A DNA stretch of 9,600 nucleotides from CAVAWX01 sp963592385 (GCA_963592385.1 CAVAWX010000068.1:1-9600); one strand, 5' to 3'. Shown: positions 1-6,437, counted from the stretch's first letter. Notes: generated by a model from the letters alone, not told the origin. Program-made: numbers and translations.

Positions 1-919
1 GCCAGAGCTTATCGTTGGTGTCGCCATCCAAAGCAGTCTTTTTAACCGTGAGAGCTGCGGACGTGAGACCTTTAAGTCCTCCGCTCACGTAATTGGCAAA
101 CGTATCGTTTCGCATGGCGCTCGCGCCCCAGCCACCGCGACTGGTATTGGTGTTGTTCATTCGCTTAACAGTGGGCAGCGAGTGCGTGGCTATGAAGGTC
201 ACAGCGGAGCCGTCGCCGTCGTGTTCGCCCACCTGGATGATGCGGAACTCGACCCACCGGTTGGCGCCTGTGCCCGCGTCGCTTCCGCTCCACGTGGAGT
301 AGAGACGCACCTCTTGGTTGGCGGTGCCGCTGGCGTTTTTGCCGTTCATGTAGTTGGTGTATTCCGCGCTAACGGCCGCCTTGTCCTTGCCGGCCGAGGT
401 TTGGGTCTTGGTGCCGTGGAGCACCTGCATGTCCTCGTCAATCAGGGTCTGGTTTTTCAGCATGCCTTCCTGAGGATTGTCGGCGTTTGCAACGTTGAGC
501 CAGTAGTCACCGGTTTTGGCCCACAGAGCATAGTATGTTTGCGTACCCCATACCGTTACGTTTGCTGCCGCCAGGTCGGAGTTCTTCTTACCGCTGAAGG
601 CGTCGTCGGTTTTGCTTTGCGCCCAACCCATGAAGACGTAGTCGCCGTCGCTGCACGTGACCGCAGAATCTGCCGGGATTATGTCGCTGGTGAGCTTGCC
701 GTTGTTCGACATCCGCTTCACCACGACGTCTTTTTTGCCGCCGATTGTCGCCGTGGTGCCGCTCGGGGCGTTGGCGTCGAAGGTCACCCAGGAAAACAGA
801 TCTTGAAGGTCCGGGTAAACCATCGCGCGGTAGTTGAGCCTCGCGCTTCCGCTGGCCTTCACTTTGGCCAGGACGTCGGAGGAGACCTTCGTCCCGCTCC
901 ATCTTCCCCGTGCGTGAAC
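1..919 (-). CDS. Surface protein fragment with InlB B-repeat and DUF6273 domain; 5'-truncated, 3' end outside window (probable pseudogene)
   Basis: The minus strand is open from an in-frame TAA (920-922) to the left edge, giving 306 codons. Residues about 45-133 read as an InlB B-repeat (Listeria-Bacteroides repeat): VTFDAN near the start, then DGDYVFMGWA and YYALW at its end. After a Gly/Ser/Asn-rich linker, residues from about 220 (WVEFRIIQVG, then GGWGASAMRNDTF, ending at NDKLW) resemble DUF6273, a domain of large secreted or wall-bound proteins of anaerobic Gram-positives. Such proteins normally begin with a signal peptide. Here none exists: only 50 bp separate the open frame from the mtnA stop, and the first in-frame GTG (862) and ATG (823) lack a Shine-Dalgarno and fall inside or just before the repeat. 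G+C is near 57% in sampled stretches, well below the neighbouring genes, and A/T-ending codons are common. I infer a remnant or silent cassette of a surface protein. The domain calls are from pattern recognition, and the function is unknown. Confidence 0.72.
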
Positions 920-953
920 TTAGCCGCCCCCTGTTTTTGCAGCTAGTGAACTT
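914..953. repeat. 8-bp direct repeat GTGAACTT at the edge of the truncated surface gene
   Basis: GTGAACTT occurs at 914-921 and again at 946-953, 32 bp apart, in the gap between the mtnA stop and the open frame of the surface-protein fragment. The first copy overlaps the TAA that closes that frame on its upstream side. It may be a deletion or insertion scar, or chance. Confidence 0.35.
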
Positions 954-970
954 GCATTGTACCGCAGGTG

Positions 971-2134
971 CTATTCGGTGAAGACGGCGGTGACGAGCTC
1001 GTGGCCGGTCACGTCGAAGGCCGGGTTGAAGGCTTGCGCGTCGGCCGGGGCCACGGGCAGCCACTCGCGCCCGCTCGGCATGCAGCGCACCTCCTTGGGA
1101 TCGCGCTGCTCGATCTCGATCTGGGCGCCGCAGATCAGCTTTTCATCGAAGCTGCTTTTCGGCGCGGCCACGTAGAAGGGCACGTCGTGGTGATGCGCGA
1201 GCACGGCCAGCGCGTAGGTGCCGATCTTGTTCGCGAAATCGCCGTTCGCGCAGATGCGGTCCGCGCCCACGACGACGGCGTCCACCTCGCCGGCCTGCAT
1301 GAGGGCGCCCGCCATGTTGTCGCACACCAGGGTGAAGGGCACGCCCGCGCGCTCCAGCTCCCATGCCGTCAGGCGCGCGCCCTGCTCGACGGGGCGCGTC
1401 TCGTCCACCCACACGCGCTCGACCAGCCCGCGCGCATGCGCCTCGTAGATGACGCCCAGCGCGGTGCCGCCGTGCACGGTGGCAAGCGAGCCGGCGTTGC
1501 AATGCGTCTCGATGCGCAGGGGGCGCCCCAGCCGGGCGTGCAGCTCCGCCAGCACGTCGGCGCCGTTGTTCGCGATGGCCGCGCAGGTGGCCACGTCCTC
1601 CTCGGCCAGCTCGCAGGCCCGCGCCCGCAGCTGCGCGGCGATGCGTGCGGGGGTTGCGGCTGCGGCCGTGGCTTCGCCGCCGTTCGCCGCATCACCCGCG
1701 CCTGCCGCTGCCCCGTCCGCGCCGTCCGCGTCCGCTGCCCCGTCGGCCGCCGCATGCGCCAACTCGGTCATCTGCGCGACGCCCCAGCTCAGGTTCACGG
1801 CGGTGGGGCGCACCGCGGCGATTTCCGCAGCCCGCGCGTCCAGTTCGGCCAAGAAGGCCTCGCGTCCGCCCGCCTCGCCGGCGATGGCGGCGTTCTTGCG
1901 CATCCACTCGTTTTCCGCCCACAGCACGACGGCAAACGCCCCCGCCACGCCGATGGCCGGCGCCCCGCGCACCGCCAGATCCTCGATGCACTCGCAGACC
2001 TGCGTGCTGTTGAAGCAGTCGATGTAGACCAGCTCGTGCGGCAGCTCGCGCTGGTCGATCAGGCGCAGCTCGCTTTGGGCGCTCGCCGTGGCGGGCACCC
2101 ACTCGAGCGTGCGGGGAATGTCTGCAAGCGACAT
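971..2134 (-). CDS. mtnA: S-methyl-5-thioribose-1-phosphate isomerase (MtnA, eIF-2B alpha/beta/delta-like family)
   Basis: This cytosolic enzyme isomerises the aldose 5-methylthioribose-1-phosphate to the ketose 5-methylthioribulose-1-phosphate in the salvage of methylthioadenosine. The 387-residue product carries the family signatures in order: RGAPAIGVAG at 56-65, NLSWG at 114-118, THCNAGSLATVHGG at 210-223, DETRPVEQGARLTAWEL at 244-260, CDNMAGALM at 271-279 and GADRICANGDFANKIGTY at 290-307. The expected catalytic Cys212 and Asp292 are 80 residues apart, the same spacing as Cys160/Asp240 in the Bacillus subtilis enzyme. The start at 2134 is set by AAAGGAG ending 5 nt upstream; an open frame continues further upstream but lacks family similarity. 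Residues about 128-164 are a low-complexity Ala/Gly/Asp insertion, which explains the length above the usual 340-350. It is transcribed divergently from serC. No other salvage gene is visible, so the physiological substrate could also be a related 5-deoxypentose phosphate. Confidence 0.95.
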   Translation of the reverse strand: MSLADIPRTLEWVPATASAQSELRLIDQRELPHELVYIDCFNSTQVCECIEDLAVRGAPAIGVAGAFAVVLWAENEWMRKNAAIAGEAGGREAFLAELDARAAEIAAVRPTAVNLSWGVAQMTELAHAAADGAADADGADGAAAGAGDAANGGEATAAAATPARIAAQLRARACELAEEDVATCAAIANNGADVLAELHARLGRPLRIETHCNAGSLATVHGGTALGVIYEAHARGLVERVWVDETRPVEQGARLTAWELERAGVPFTLVCDNMAGALMQAGEVDAVVVGADRICANGDFANKIGTYALAVLAHHHDVPFYVAAPKSSFDEKLICGAQIEIEQRDPKEVRCMPSGREWLPVAPADAQAFNPAFDVTGHELVTAVFTE

Positions 2135-2222
2135 GGCGTCTCCTTTTGCGCGAGGCCGCCTCTCGTGCGCCCCGGGCGTGCCCGGCAGGCGAAGGGCGGC
2201 CGCTTTCATCTTCACGCGTCCG

Positions 2223-2249
2223 ATTGTAGCGCGTTCCCGCTCTTTGCAA
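2223..2249 (-). promoter_or_regulatory. Candidate sigma-70-type promoter for mtnA
   Basis: On the minus strand TTGCAA (2249-2244) is followed after 15 nt by TACAAT (2228-2223), a five-of-six match to the -10 consensus. Transcription would start near 2216, leaving a leader of about 80 nt before mtnA. The spacer is slightly short, so the -35 call is weaker than the -10. Confidence 0.45.
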
Positions 2250-2321
2250 GGCAGACCGCTCCCAATGCCGCTTGAGGTGAAAACGCGCGAAAGCACGCGA
2301 GGGCGCGCGTCGCCGGGGGAG

Positions 2322-2327
2322 TAGAAT
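2322..2327 (+). promoter_or_regulatory. Candidate -10 box for serC (TAGAAT)
   Basis: TAGAAT matches the -10 consensus at five of six positions and lies 35 bp before the serC start. No good -35 box stands at 16-18 bp upstream. The same GTAGAAT heptamer precedes ilvD. Confidence 0.4.
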
Positions 2328-2362
2328 AGCCCCCACATGCTTCACGGACGAAAGGATGCAAG

Positions 2363-3442
2363 ATGGCGCGCGTTTGGAATTTCTCGGCAGGACCGGCCAC
2401 GTTGCCGGAAGAGGTGCTGGCCCAGGCGGCCGACGAGATGCTGGAATACGGCGACGCGGGCATGTCCGTCATGGAGATGAGCCACCGCTCCGCCGCCTTC
2501 ACGAGCATCATCGAGGGCGCCGAGGCCGACCTGCGCGAGCTTGCGGGCATCCCCGACAACTACAAGGTCCTCTTCCTGCAAGGCGGCGACAGCCTCCTGT
2601 TCGCGAGCGTCTTCATGAACCTCGCGCCTGCCGGCAAGGCCGACTACATCGTCACGGGCAACTGGTCGAAGAAGGCCTTCGCCGAGGCGAAGATTTTGGG
2701 CGACCCCAAGCTGCTGGCCAGCGGCGAGGACTCCAACTTCACCCGCATCCCCGACCTGTCCGACCTGGACGTGCGCGACGACGCGGCTTTCGTCTACATC
2801 TGCCAAAACGAGACGGTCTACGGCGTGCGCTACCCCGAGCTGCCCGACACCAAGGGTCATGTGCTCGTGACCGACCAAAGCTCGATGTTCCTCTCCGAGC
2901 CGCTCGACGTCGAGCGCTTCGGCCTGATCCACGCGGGCGTGCAGAAAAACGTGGGGCCGGCCGGCGTGCAGGTCGTCATCGTGCGCGAGGACCTGCTCTC
3001 CGACGACCTGCCCGGCGTGCCCACGATGCTGCGCTTCAAGACGCACGCGGACAAGGGCTCGCTCTACAACACGCCGCCGTGCTACGGCATCTACGTCTGC
3101 GGCCTCGTGTTCAAGTGGATAAAGGCCCACGGAGGCCTGGCCGGGATGAAGGAGCGCAACGAGGCCAAGGCGCGCCTGCTCTACGGCTTTCTCGACGAAA
3201 GCGGGATGTTCTCCGGCACGGTCGAGCCGGCGTACCGCTCGATCATGAACGTGCCGTTCGTCACCGGCGACGCCGAGCTGGACGCGAAGTTCATCGCCGA
3301 GGCGGGCGCGGCCGGGCTGGCCAATGTGAAGGGGCACCGCAGCGTGGGCGGCATGCGCGCGAGCATCTACAACGCCATGCCCCTCGAGGGCGTGCAGGCG
3401 CTTGTGGACTTCATGCGCGAGTTCGAGCGCGTCAGCGGCTAG
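2363..3442 (+). CDS. serC: Phosphoserine aminotransferase (SerC)
   Basis: SerC is a cytosolic PLP-dependent class V aminotransferase that converts 3-phosphohydroxypyruvate and glutamate to O-phosphoserine and 2-oxoglutarate, the second step of serine synthesis; it can also act in pyridoxal phosphate synthesis. The 359 residues match the usual length. The N-terminus WNFSAGPATLPEEVL (5-19), EMSHRS (38-43), the PLP lysine in HAGVQKNVGPAGVQ (Lys195), the substrate-binding HRSVGGMRASIYNA near the C-terminus, and the closing helix are all present. The cofactor-phosphate loop reads LQGGDSLLF (72-80) where many relatives have LQGGASLQF. The start at 2363 has AAAGGA at 2351-2356. The gene stands alone, divergent from mtnA; the other serine genes (serA, serB) are not in the window. 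The identification is secure. Confidence 0.96.
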   Translation: MARVWNFSAGPATLPEEVLAQAADEMLEYGDAGMSVMEMSHRSAAFTSIIEGAEADLRELAGIPDNYKVLFLQGGDSLLFASVFMNLAPAGKADYIVTGNWSKKAFAEAKILGDPKLLASGEDSNFTRIPDLSDLDVRDDAAFVYICQNETVYGVRYPELPDTKGHVLVTDQSSMFLSEPLDVERFGLIHAGVQKNVGPAGVQVVIVREDLLSDDLPGVPTMLRFKTHADKGSLYNTPPCYGIYVCGLVFKWIKAHGGLAGMKERNEAKARLLYGFLDESGMFSGTVEPAYRSIMNVPFVTGDAELDAKFIAEAGAAGLANVKGHRSVGGMRASIYNAMPLEGVQALVDFMREFERVSG

Positions 3443-3447
3443 GAGCT

Positions 3448-3530
3448 GCGGGTAAAGGCCAGAGCTTGAAGGCCAGTGGCTAGAGCCCGCGGGCAAAGGC
3501 TGGCGGGTAAAGGCCGGCGGTCAAGAGCTG
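3448..3530 (+). repeat. Degenerate short repeats, GCGGGTAAAGGC type, after serC
   Basis: The unit GCGGGTAAAGGCC is found exactly at 3448-3460 and 3503-3515 and with two changes at 3489-3501 (GCGGGCAAAGGCT). GAGCTGCGG recurs at 3444 and about 3525, and GGCCGGC at 3512, 3539 and 3552. The block starts 5 bp after the serC stop and has no coding character. The same unit appears inside the 3' end of ilvB at 8196-8243. Confidence 0.55.
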
Positions 3531-3539
3531 CGGCCAGAG

Positions 3540-3558
3540 GCCGGCGCCTTAGGCCGGC
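3540..3558 (+). terminator. Weak hairpin candidate after serC, no T-tract
   Basis: Two copies of the self-complementary GCCGGC (3540-3545 and 3553-3558) can pair around a 7-nt loop. There is no T-run behind it, so it is at best a weak or factor-dependent terminator for serC, or simply part of the repeat block. Confidence 0.25.
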
Positions 3559-3576
3559 GGGCGAACCTCGCGCGCA

Positions 3577-3605
3577 TTGACGTACGCTTTTGCGTATGCT
3601 ACTTT
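3577..3605 (+). promoter_or_regulatory. Promoter and candidate operator of the toxin-antitoxin operon
   Basis: TTGACG (3577-3582) is a good -35 box; TACTTT follows at 17 bp (3600-3605) and TATGCT at 12 bp (3595-3600), so the -10 is uncertain. Between them TACGC-TTTT-GCGTA (3583-3596) is a perfect inverted repeat, containing the palindrome CGTACG (3581-3586), and a related half-site GCATACG lies at 3642-3648. YefM antitoxins are known to bind palindromes with a GTAC core over their own promoter, so autoregulation here is a reasonable inference. Confidence 0.45.
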
Positions 3606-3693
3606 GAAGGCACTTGAAGCGCCTGCATGCGCGCGAGAGGCGCATACGGCAAAAGTGCACACGGCACAAGCGCACACACGAGGAGGCTTTCCC

Positions 3694-3945
3694 ATGACTT
3701 CGATATCGGCGACGGCGGCACGCAAGGACATCTACAACCTCATCGAGAGCGTCAACGAGAACTGCGCCCCGGTGACCATCACCAACAACAGGGGCAAAAA
3801 CGCGGTCCTCGTCAGCGAGGAAGAGTGGTCGGCCATCGAGGAGACCCTGTACCTCAACAGCATCCCCGGGATGGCCGAGAAGATTATCGAGGGCGGGAAA
3901 ACGCCCCACTCGGAGTGTGTTGGCAAAGACGCTTTGGGGTGGTGA
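3694..3945 (+). CDS. Type II antitoxin, Phd/YefM family
   Basis: The 83-residue product reads like YefM: an N-terminal SISATAARKDIYNLIESV DNA-binding/dimerisation part, APVTIT-NNRGKNAVLVSEEEW (about 25-45), then EETLYLNSIPG (49-59) leading into a polar tail that would wrap the toxin. As a family, these antitoxins neutralise a YoeB-type mRNA interferase and repress their own operon. The ATG at 3694 is chosen because AGGAGG (3681-3686) lies 7 nt upstream; the open frame extends back to 3577 without homology. The toxin gene starts 2 bp after this stop, so the pair is co-transcribed and probably translationally coupled. The G+C is lower than in serC and ilvD, which suggests a transferred module. 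The product could equally be named Axe; the exact subfamily is not certain. Confidence 0.9.
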   Translation: MTSISATAARKDIYNLIESVNENCAPVTITNNRGKNAVLVSEEEWSAIEETLYLNSIPGMAEKIIEGGKTPHSECVGKDALGW

Positions 3946-3947
3946 CG

Positions 3948-4244
3948 ATGTGGTACGTCGAATTCACCAAACAGGCCATCAAGGACCTGAGAAAGCTTGA
4001 AGCCGCTGGCTTCAGTGCGAAGGCGAAGGCTCTTGCGGAGACGGTGGAGTCCAGTCCGTTTACGACGCCGCCCGCATACGAGGCGCTTGCCGGCAATCTC
4101 AGCGGCTTTTATTCTCGCAGGATCAACCGCCAGCACAGATTCGTCTACCAGGTGGATGAAGAGCCTCGCGAAGAGGACGGCCGCAGCTACGAGGGCACGG
4201 TGAAAATCGTCAGCATGTGGACGCACTACGAGAACGTCCACTAA
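3948..4244 (+). CDS. Type II toxin, Txe/YoeB-family mRNA interferase
   Basis: YoeB-type toxins enter the ribosomal A site and cleave mRNA, inhibiting translation until bound by the antitoxin. The 98-residue product has the core NLSGFYSRRINRQHRFVY (50-67) and C-terminal MWTHYE (90-95). Comparing with Escherichia coli YoeB, Glu45, Arg64, His93 and Tyr94 take the places of the catalytic Glu46, Arg65, His83 and Tyr84, so the active site looks intact. The fold is a RelE-like alpha/beta protein with the helices in the N-terminal third. Between the last two strands, residues about 70-84 form an acidic insertion (DEEPREEDGRSYEG) that is absent from the 84-residue E. coli protein. The gene follows the antitoxin by 2 bp with no separate ribosome binding site of note, as is typical, and a candidate terminator lies 15 bp downstream. 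Confidence 0.9.
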   Translation: MWYVEFTKQAIKDLRKLEAAGFSAKAKALAETVESSPFTTPPAYEALAGNLSGFYSRRINRQHRFVYQVDEEPREEDGRSYEGTVKIVSMWTHYENVH

Positions 4245-4259
4245 ATCGCGCGGTGCGGT

Positions 4260-4302
4260 GTGCCAGCACGAGCGCGGCGGGCGTGCCTGCACATGACTTT
4301 TT
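4260..4302 (+). terminator. Candidate intrinsic terminator of the toxin-antitoxin operon
   Basis: GTGC-CA-GCACG (4260-4270) pairs with CGTGC-CT-GCAC (4282-4292), nine base pairs with a 2x2 internal loop around an 11-nt GC-rich loop. Five Ts follow at 4298-4302 after a 5-nt gap. The gap and internal loop make this moderate rather than strong. Confidence 0.45.
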
Positions 4303-4310
4303 CACGTGAA
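4301..4310. promoter_or_regulatory. Perfect 10-bp palindrome TTCACGTGAA upstream of ilvD
   Basis: TTCACGTGAA is a perfect palindrome about 74 bp upstream of the ilvD -10 candidate. It could be an operator for a dimeric regulator or merely the tail of the terminator region; no regulator is identifiable here. Confidence 0.3.
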
Positions 4311-4383
4311 CGCGTGCGGGGAGAAGAGGCGCGGAGCCGTGAAACCGCCGCCTGGCGCGGATACGCTCGGGGCGCATATGGCG

Positions 4384-4389
4384 TAGAAT
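4384..4389 (+). promoter_or_regulatory. Candidate -10 box for ilvD (TAGAAT)
   Basis: GTAGAAT is identical to the heptamer before serC. A start near 4396 would give a leader of about 64 nt to the chosen ilvD start and would leave the earlier in-frame ATG at 4412 almost without leader. No recognisable -35 is present at the right distance. Confidence 0.4.
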
Positions 4390-4459
4390 CGGGCTTCCAC
4401 AGCCTTCGCGCATGGCTGGCACACGAACGGCGGCATCGAAAGGAAGGGCGCGAACTCCC

Positions 4460-6178
4460 ATGGGCAACGCACAGACGAGCAACGGCACGGACAAAAGCGG
4501 CGCGCAGGCGCTGCGCAGCGACCAGATCAAGAAGGGCCTCGAGCGGGCGCCGCACCGCAGCCTGCTCTACGCCGACGGCCAGACCGACGAGGAGATCGCC
4601 GACGGCCGCCCGCTGATCGCCATCATCTCCAGCCAGGCCGACATCATCCCCGGCCACAACCACCTGCAGCGCCTCGTCGACGACGTGAAGGCCGGCATCT
4701 ACATGGCCGGCGGCACGCCGTTCCAGTTCGGCACCATCGGCGTGTGCGACGGCATCGCCATGAACCACGAGGGCATGCGCTACTCGCTCACCAGCCGCGA
4801 GACCATCGCCGATTCCGTCGAGTGCGCGGTCAACGGCCACGCTTTCGACGGCGTCGTCCTCATTCCGGCCTGCGACAAGATAGTCCCCGGCATGATCATG
4901 GGCGCCCTGCGGGTGAACCTGCCCACCGTGCTCGTCTCGGGCGGCCCGATGCTGGCCGGCCGCGACCGCGACCGCGTGACGGAGACGGACCTGAACACGC
5001 TCTTCGACGCCGTCGGCCAGGTCACGGCGGGCACGATGACGCGCGAGGACTGCGAGTTCTACGAGCACACGGCCTGCCCCACCTGCGGCAGCTGCAGCGG
5101 CATGTTCACCGCGAACTCCATCTGCTGCCTGTCCGAGGCGCTGGGCATCGCGCTGCCGGGCAACGGCACCGTGCCGGCCGTCTACTCCGAGCGCGACCGG
5201 CTGGCAAAGCACGCCGGCATGACGGTCGTGGACCTGGTGCGGCGCGACCTGAAAATACGCGACATCGTCACGCCCGCCGCCATACGCAACGGCATGGCGC
5301 TCGACATGGCCTTCGGCGGCAGCACGAACACCATGCTGCACCTGACGGCCATCGCCGCCACGGCCGGCTGCCCCATCGACATGAACGATTGGGTGGACGT
5401 GTGCGAGCAGACCCCGAACCTCACGCGCATCGCGCCGGCCGGCCCGCTGCACATCGAGGACTTGAACGCGGTGGGCGGCGTGAGCGCCATCATGGGCGAG
5501 CTCGGGCGCATCGGCGCGCTCGACGAAAGCGCCGTCACCTGCCACGGCACGATGAAGGAGTGGCTGGCGGCCTGCCCGCCGGCCGACGGCGAGATCGTGC
5601 GCACGAAGGAAAACGCCTACGACCAGCAGGGCGGCCTGAAGGTCATGTTCGGCAACCTCGCGCCGAAGGGCGCGGTGGTGAAGCGCTCGGCGGTCGCCCC
5701 CGAGATGATGACGCACACCGGGCCGGCCCGCGTGTTCGAGAGCGAGGAAGACGCCTGCGCGGCCATCCTGGGCGGCGCGATCCACCCGGGCGACGTCATC
5801 GTCATCCGCTACGAGGGCCCGTCGGGCGGTCCGGGCATGCGCGAGATGCTGGCCCCGACGGCCAACGTCGTCGGCATGGGGCTGTCCACCTCGGTCGCGC
5901 TCATCACCGACGGGCGCTTCTCCGGCGCGAGCAAAGGCCCCTGCGTCGGCCACATCAGCCCCGAGGCCGCGGCGGGCGGGCCGATCGCCTTCATCGAGGA
6001 AGGCGACGAGATCGAGGTCGACATCGAGGGCGGGCAGGTGAACCTGCACGTGGACGAGGCCGAGCTGGAGCGCCGCCGGGCTGCGTGGAAAGCGCCGGAG
6101 CCCAAGTACACGACGGGCGTGCTCGCGCGCTACGCCAGACTGGTGAAAAGCGCGGACACGGGCGCCATCCTGGACTAG
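4460..6178 (+). CDS. ilvD: Dihydroxy-acid dehydratase (IlvD)
   Basis: IlvD dehydrates 2,3-dihydroxyisovalerate and 2,3-dihydroxy-3-methylvalerate to the 2-oxo acids in valine, leucine and isoleucine synthesis, using an iron-sulfur cluster and Mg2+. The 572 residues show IGVCDGIAMNHEGM (93-106), IPACDKIVPGM (135-145), CPTCGSCSGMFTANS (206-220), FGGSTNTMLHL (285-295), YEGPSGGPGM (451-460) and LITDGRFSG (481-489). The region 56-69 (ISSQADIIPGHNHL) has no cysteine, as in E. coli IlvD, whereas [2Fe-2S] plant and mycobacterial enzymes have one there. This suggests, but does not prove, an oxygen-labile E. coli-like cluster with Cys138 and Cys212 as ligands. ATG 4460 is preferred because GGAAGGG (4442-4448) precedes it; ATG 4412, in the same frame, adds 16 residues without a ribosome binding site. 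A polar N-terminal tail of about 17 residues precedes the conserved part. Confidence 0.96.
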   Translation: MGNAQTSNGTDKSGAQALRSDQIKKGLERAPHRSLLYADGQTDEEIADGRPLIAIISSQADIIPGHNHLQRLVDDVKAGIYMAGGTPFQFGTIGVCDGIAMNHEGMRYSLTSRETIADSVECAVNGHAFDGVVLIPACDKIVPGMIMGALRVNLPTVLVSGGPMLAGRDRDRVTETDLNTLFDAVGQVTAGTMTREDCEFYEHTACPTCGSCSGMFTANSICCLSEALGIALPGNGTVPAVYSERDRLAKHAGMTVVDLVRRDLKIRDIVTPAAIRNGMALDMAFGGSTNTMLHLTAIAATAGCPIDMNDWVDVCEQTPNLTRIAPAGPLHIEDLNAVGGVSAIMGELGRIGALDESAVTCHGTMKEWLAACPPADGEIVRTKENAYDQQGGLKVMFGNLAPKGAVVKRSAVAPEMMTHTGPARVFESEEDACAAILGGAIHPGDVIVIRYEGPSGGPGMREMLAPTANVVGMGLSTSVALITDGRFSGASKGPCVGHISPEAAAGGPIAFIEEGDEIEVDIEGGQVNLHVDEAELERRRAAWKAPEPKYTTGVLARYARLVKSADTGAILD

Positions 6179-6300
6179 CCCGCGGGCGGGCGCGGGAGCG
6201 AAGCGGCGCGGCGGTTCACCCGACGACGCGCCCGACACGCCCGACGCACCCGGCGCACATCCCGAGCAGCGGGCAGCGGCGCCCGCGCGGCACGCCAAAC

Positions 6301-6329
6301 GGGCGCCTCGTCGAGACGGGGCGCCCTTT
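6301..6329 (+). terminator. Strong hairpin between ilvD and ilvB: terminator or attenuator
   Basis: Bases 6301-6311 pair with 6316-6326 (GGGCGCC with GGCGCCC, extended inward by a G-U, C-G, G-C and T-A) around a CGAG tetraloop: an 11-bp stem. Only three Ts follow (6327-6329). It lies 122 bp after the ilvD stop and 120 bp before ilvB, so it could end the ilvD transcript or modulate read-through. Confidence 0.5.
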
Positions 6330-6437
6330 CACCGAAAAGCAGCGCCGCACCCCGCCTTATACGCCTAGAAAGAACAGGGAACGCCTTCACGACATCGAGG
6401 CGCGGATGCGCTTCACGGCGCGAGCGCCCTTACCCGG

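Noticed and set aside
182..946. Plus-strand open frame of 254 codons opposite the surface-protein fragment
   Set aside because: No recognisable domain and no ribosome binding site; the minus-strand frame has clear InlB-repeat and DUF6273-like composition, so this is a shadow.
968..2275. Plus-strand open frame of 435 codons opposite mtnA
   Set aside because: Antisense to a fully conserved enzyme; the His/Arg/Ala-rich composition is typical of the complement of GC-rich genes.
2135..2338. N-terminal extension of mtnA to an upstream ATG at 2338
   Set aside because: The extension would cover the mtnA promoter candidate and its leader, has no family similarity, and the ATG at 2134 has a strong ribosome binding site.
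4412..4459. Earlier in-frame ATG for ilvD
   Set aside because: It lies about 16 nt after the predicted transcription start with no ribosome binding site; the ATG at 4460 has GGAAGGG upstream.
4241..6298. Minus-strand open frame of 685 codons opposite ilvD
   Set aside because: His/Asp/Val/Arg-rich pseudo-protein produced by the codon bias of ilvD; no motif and no plausible start signal.
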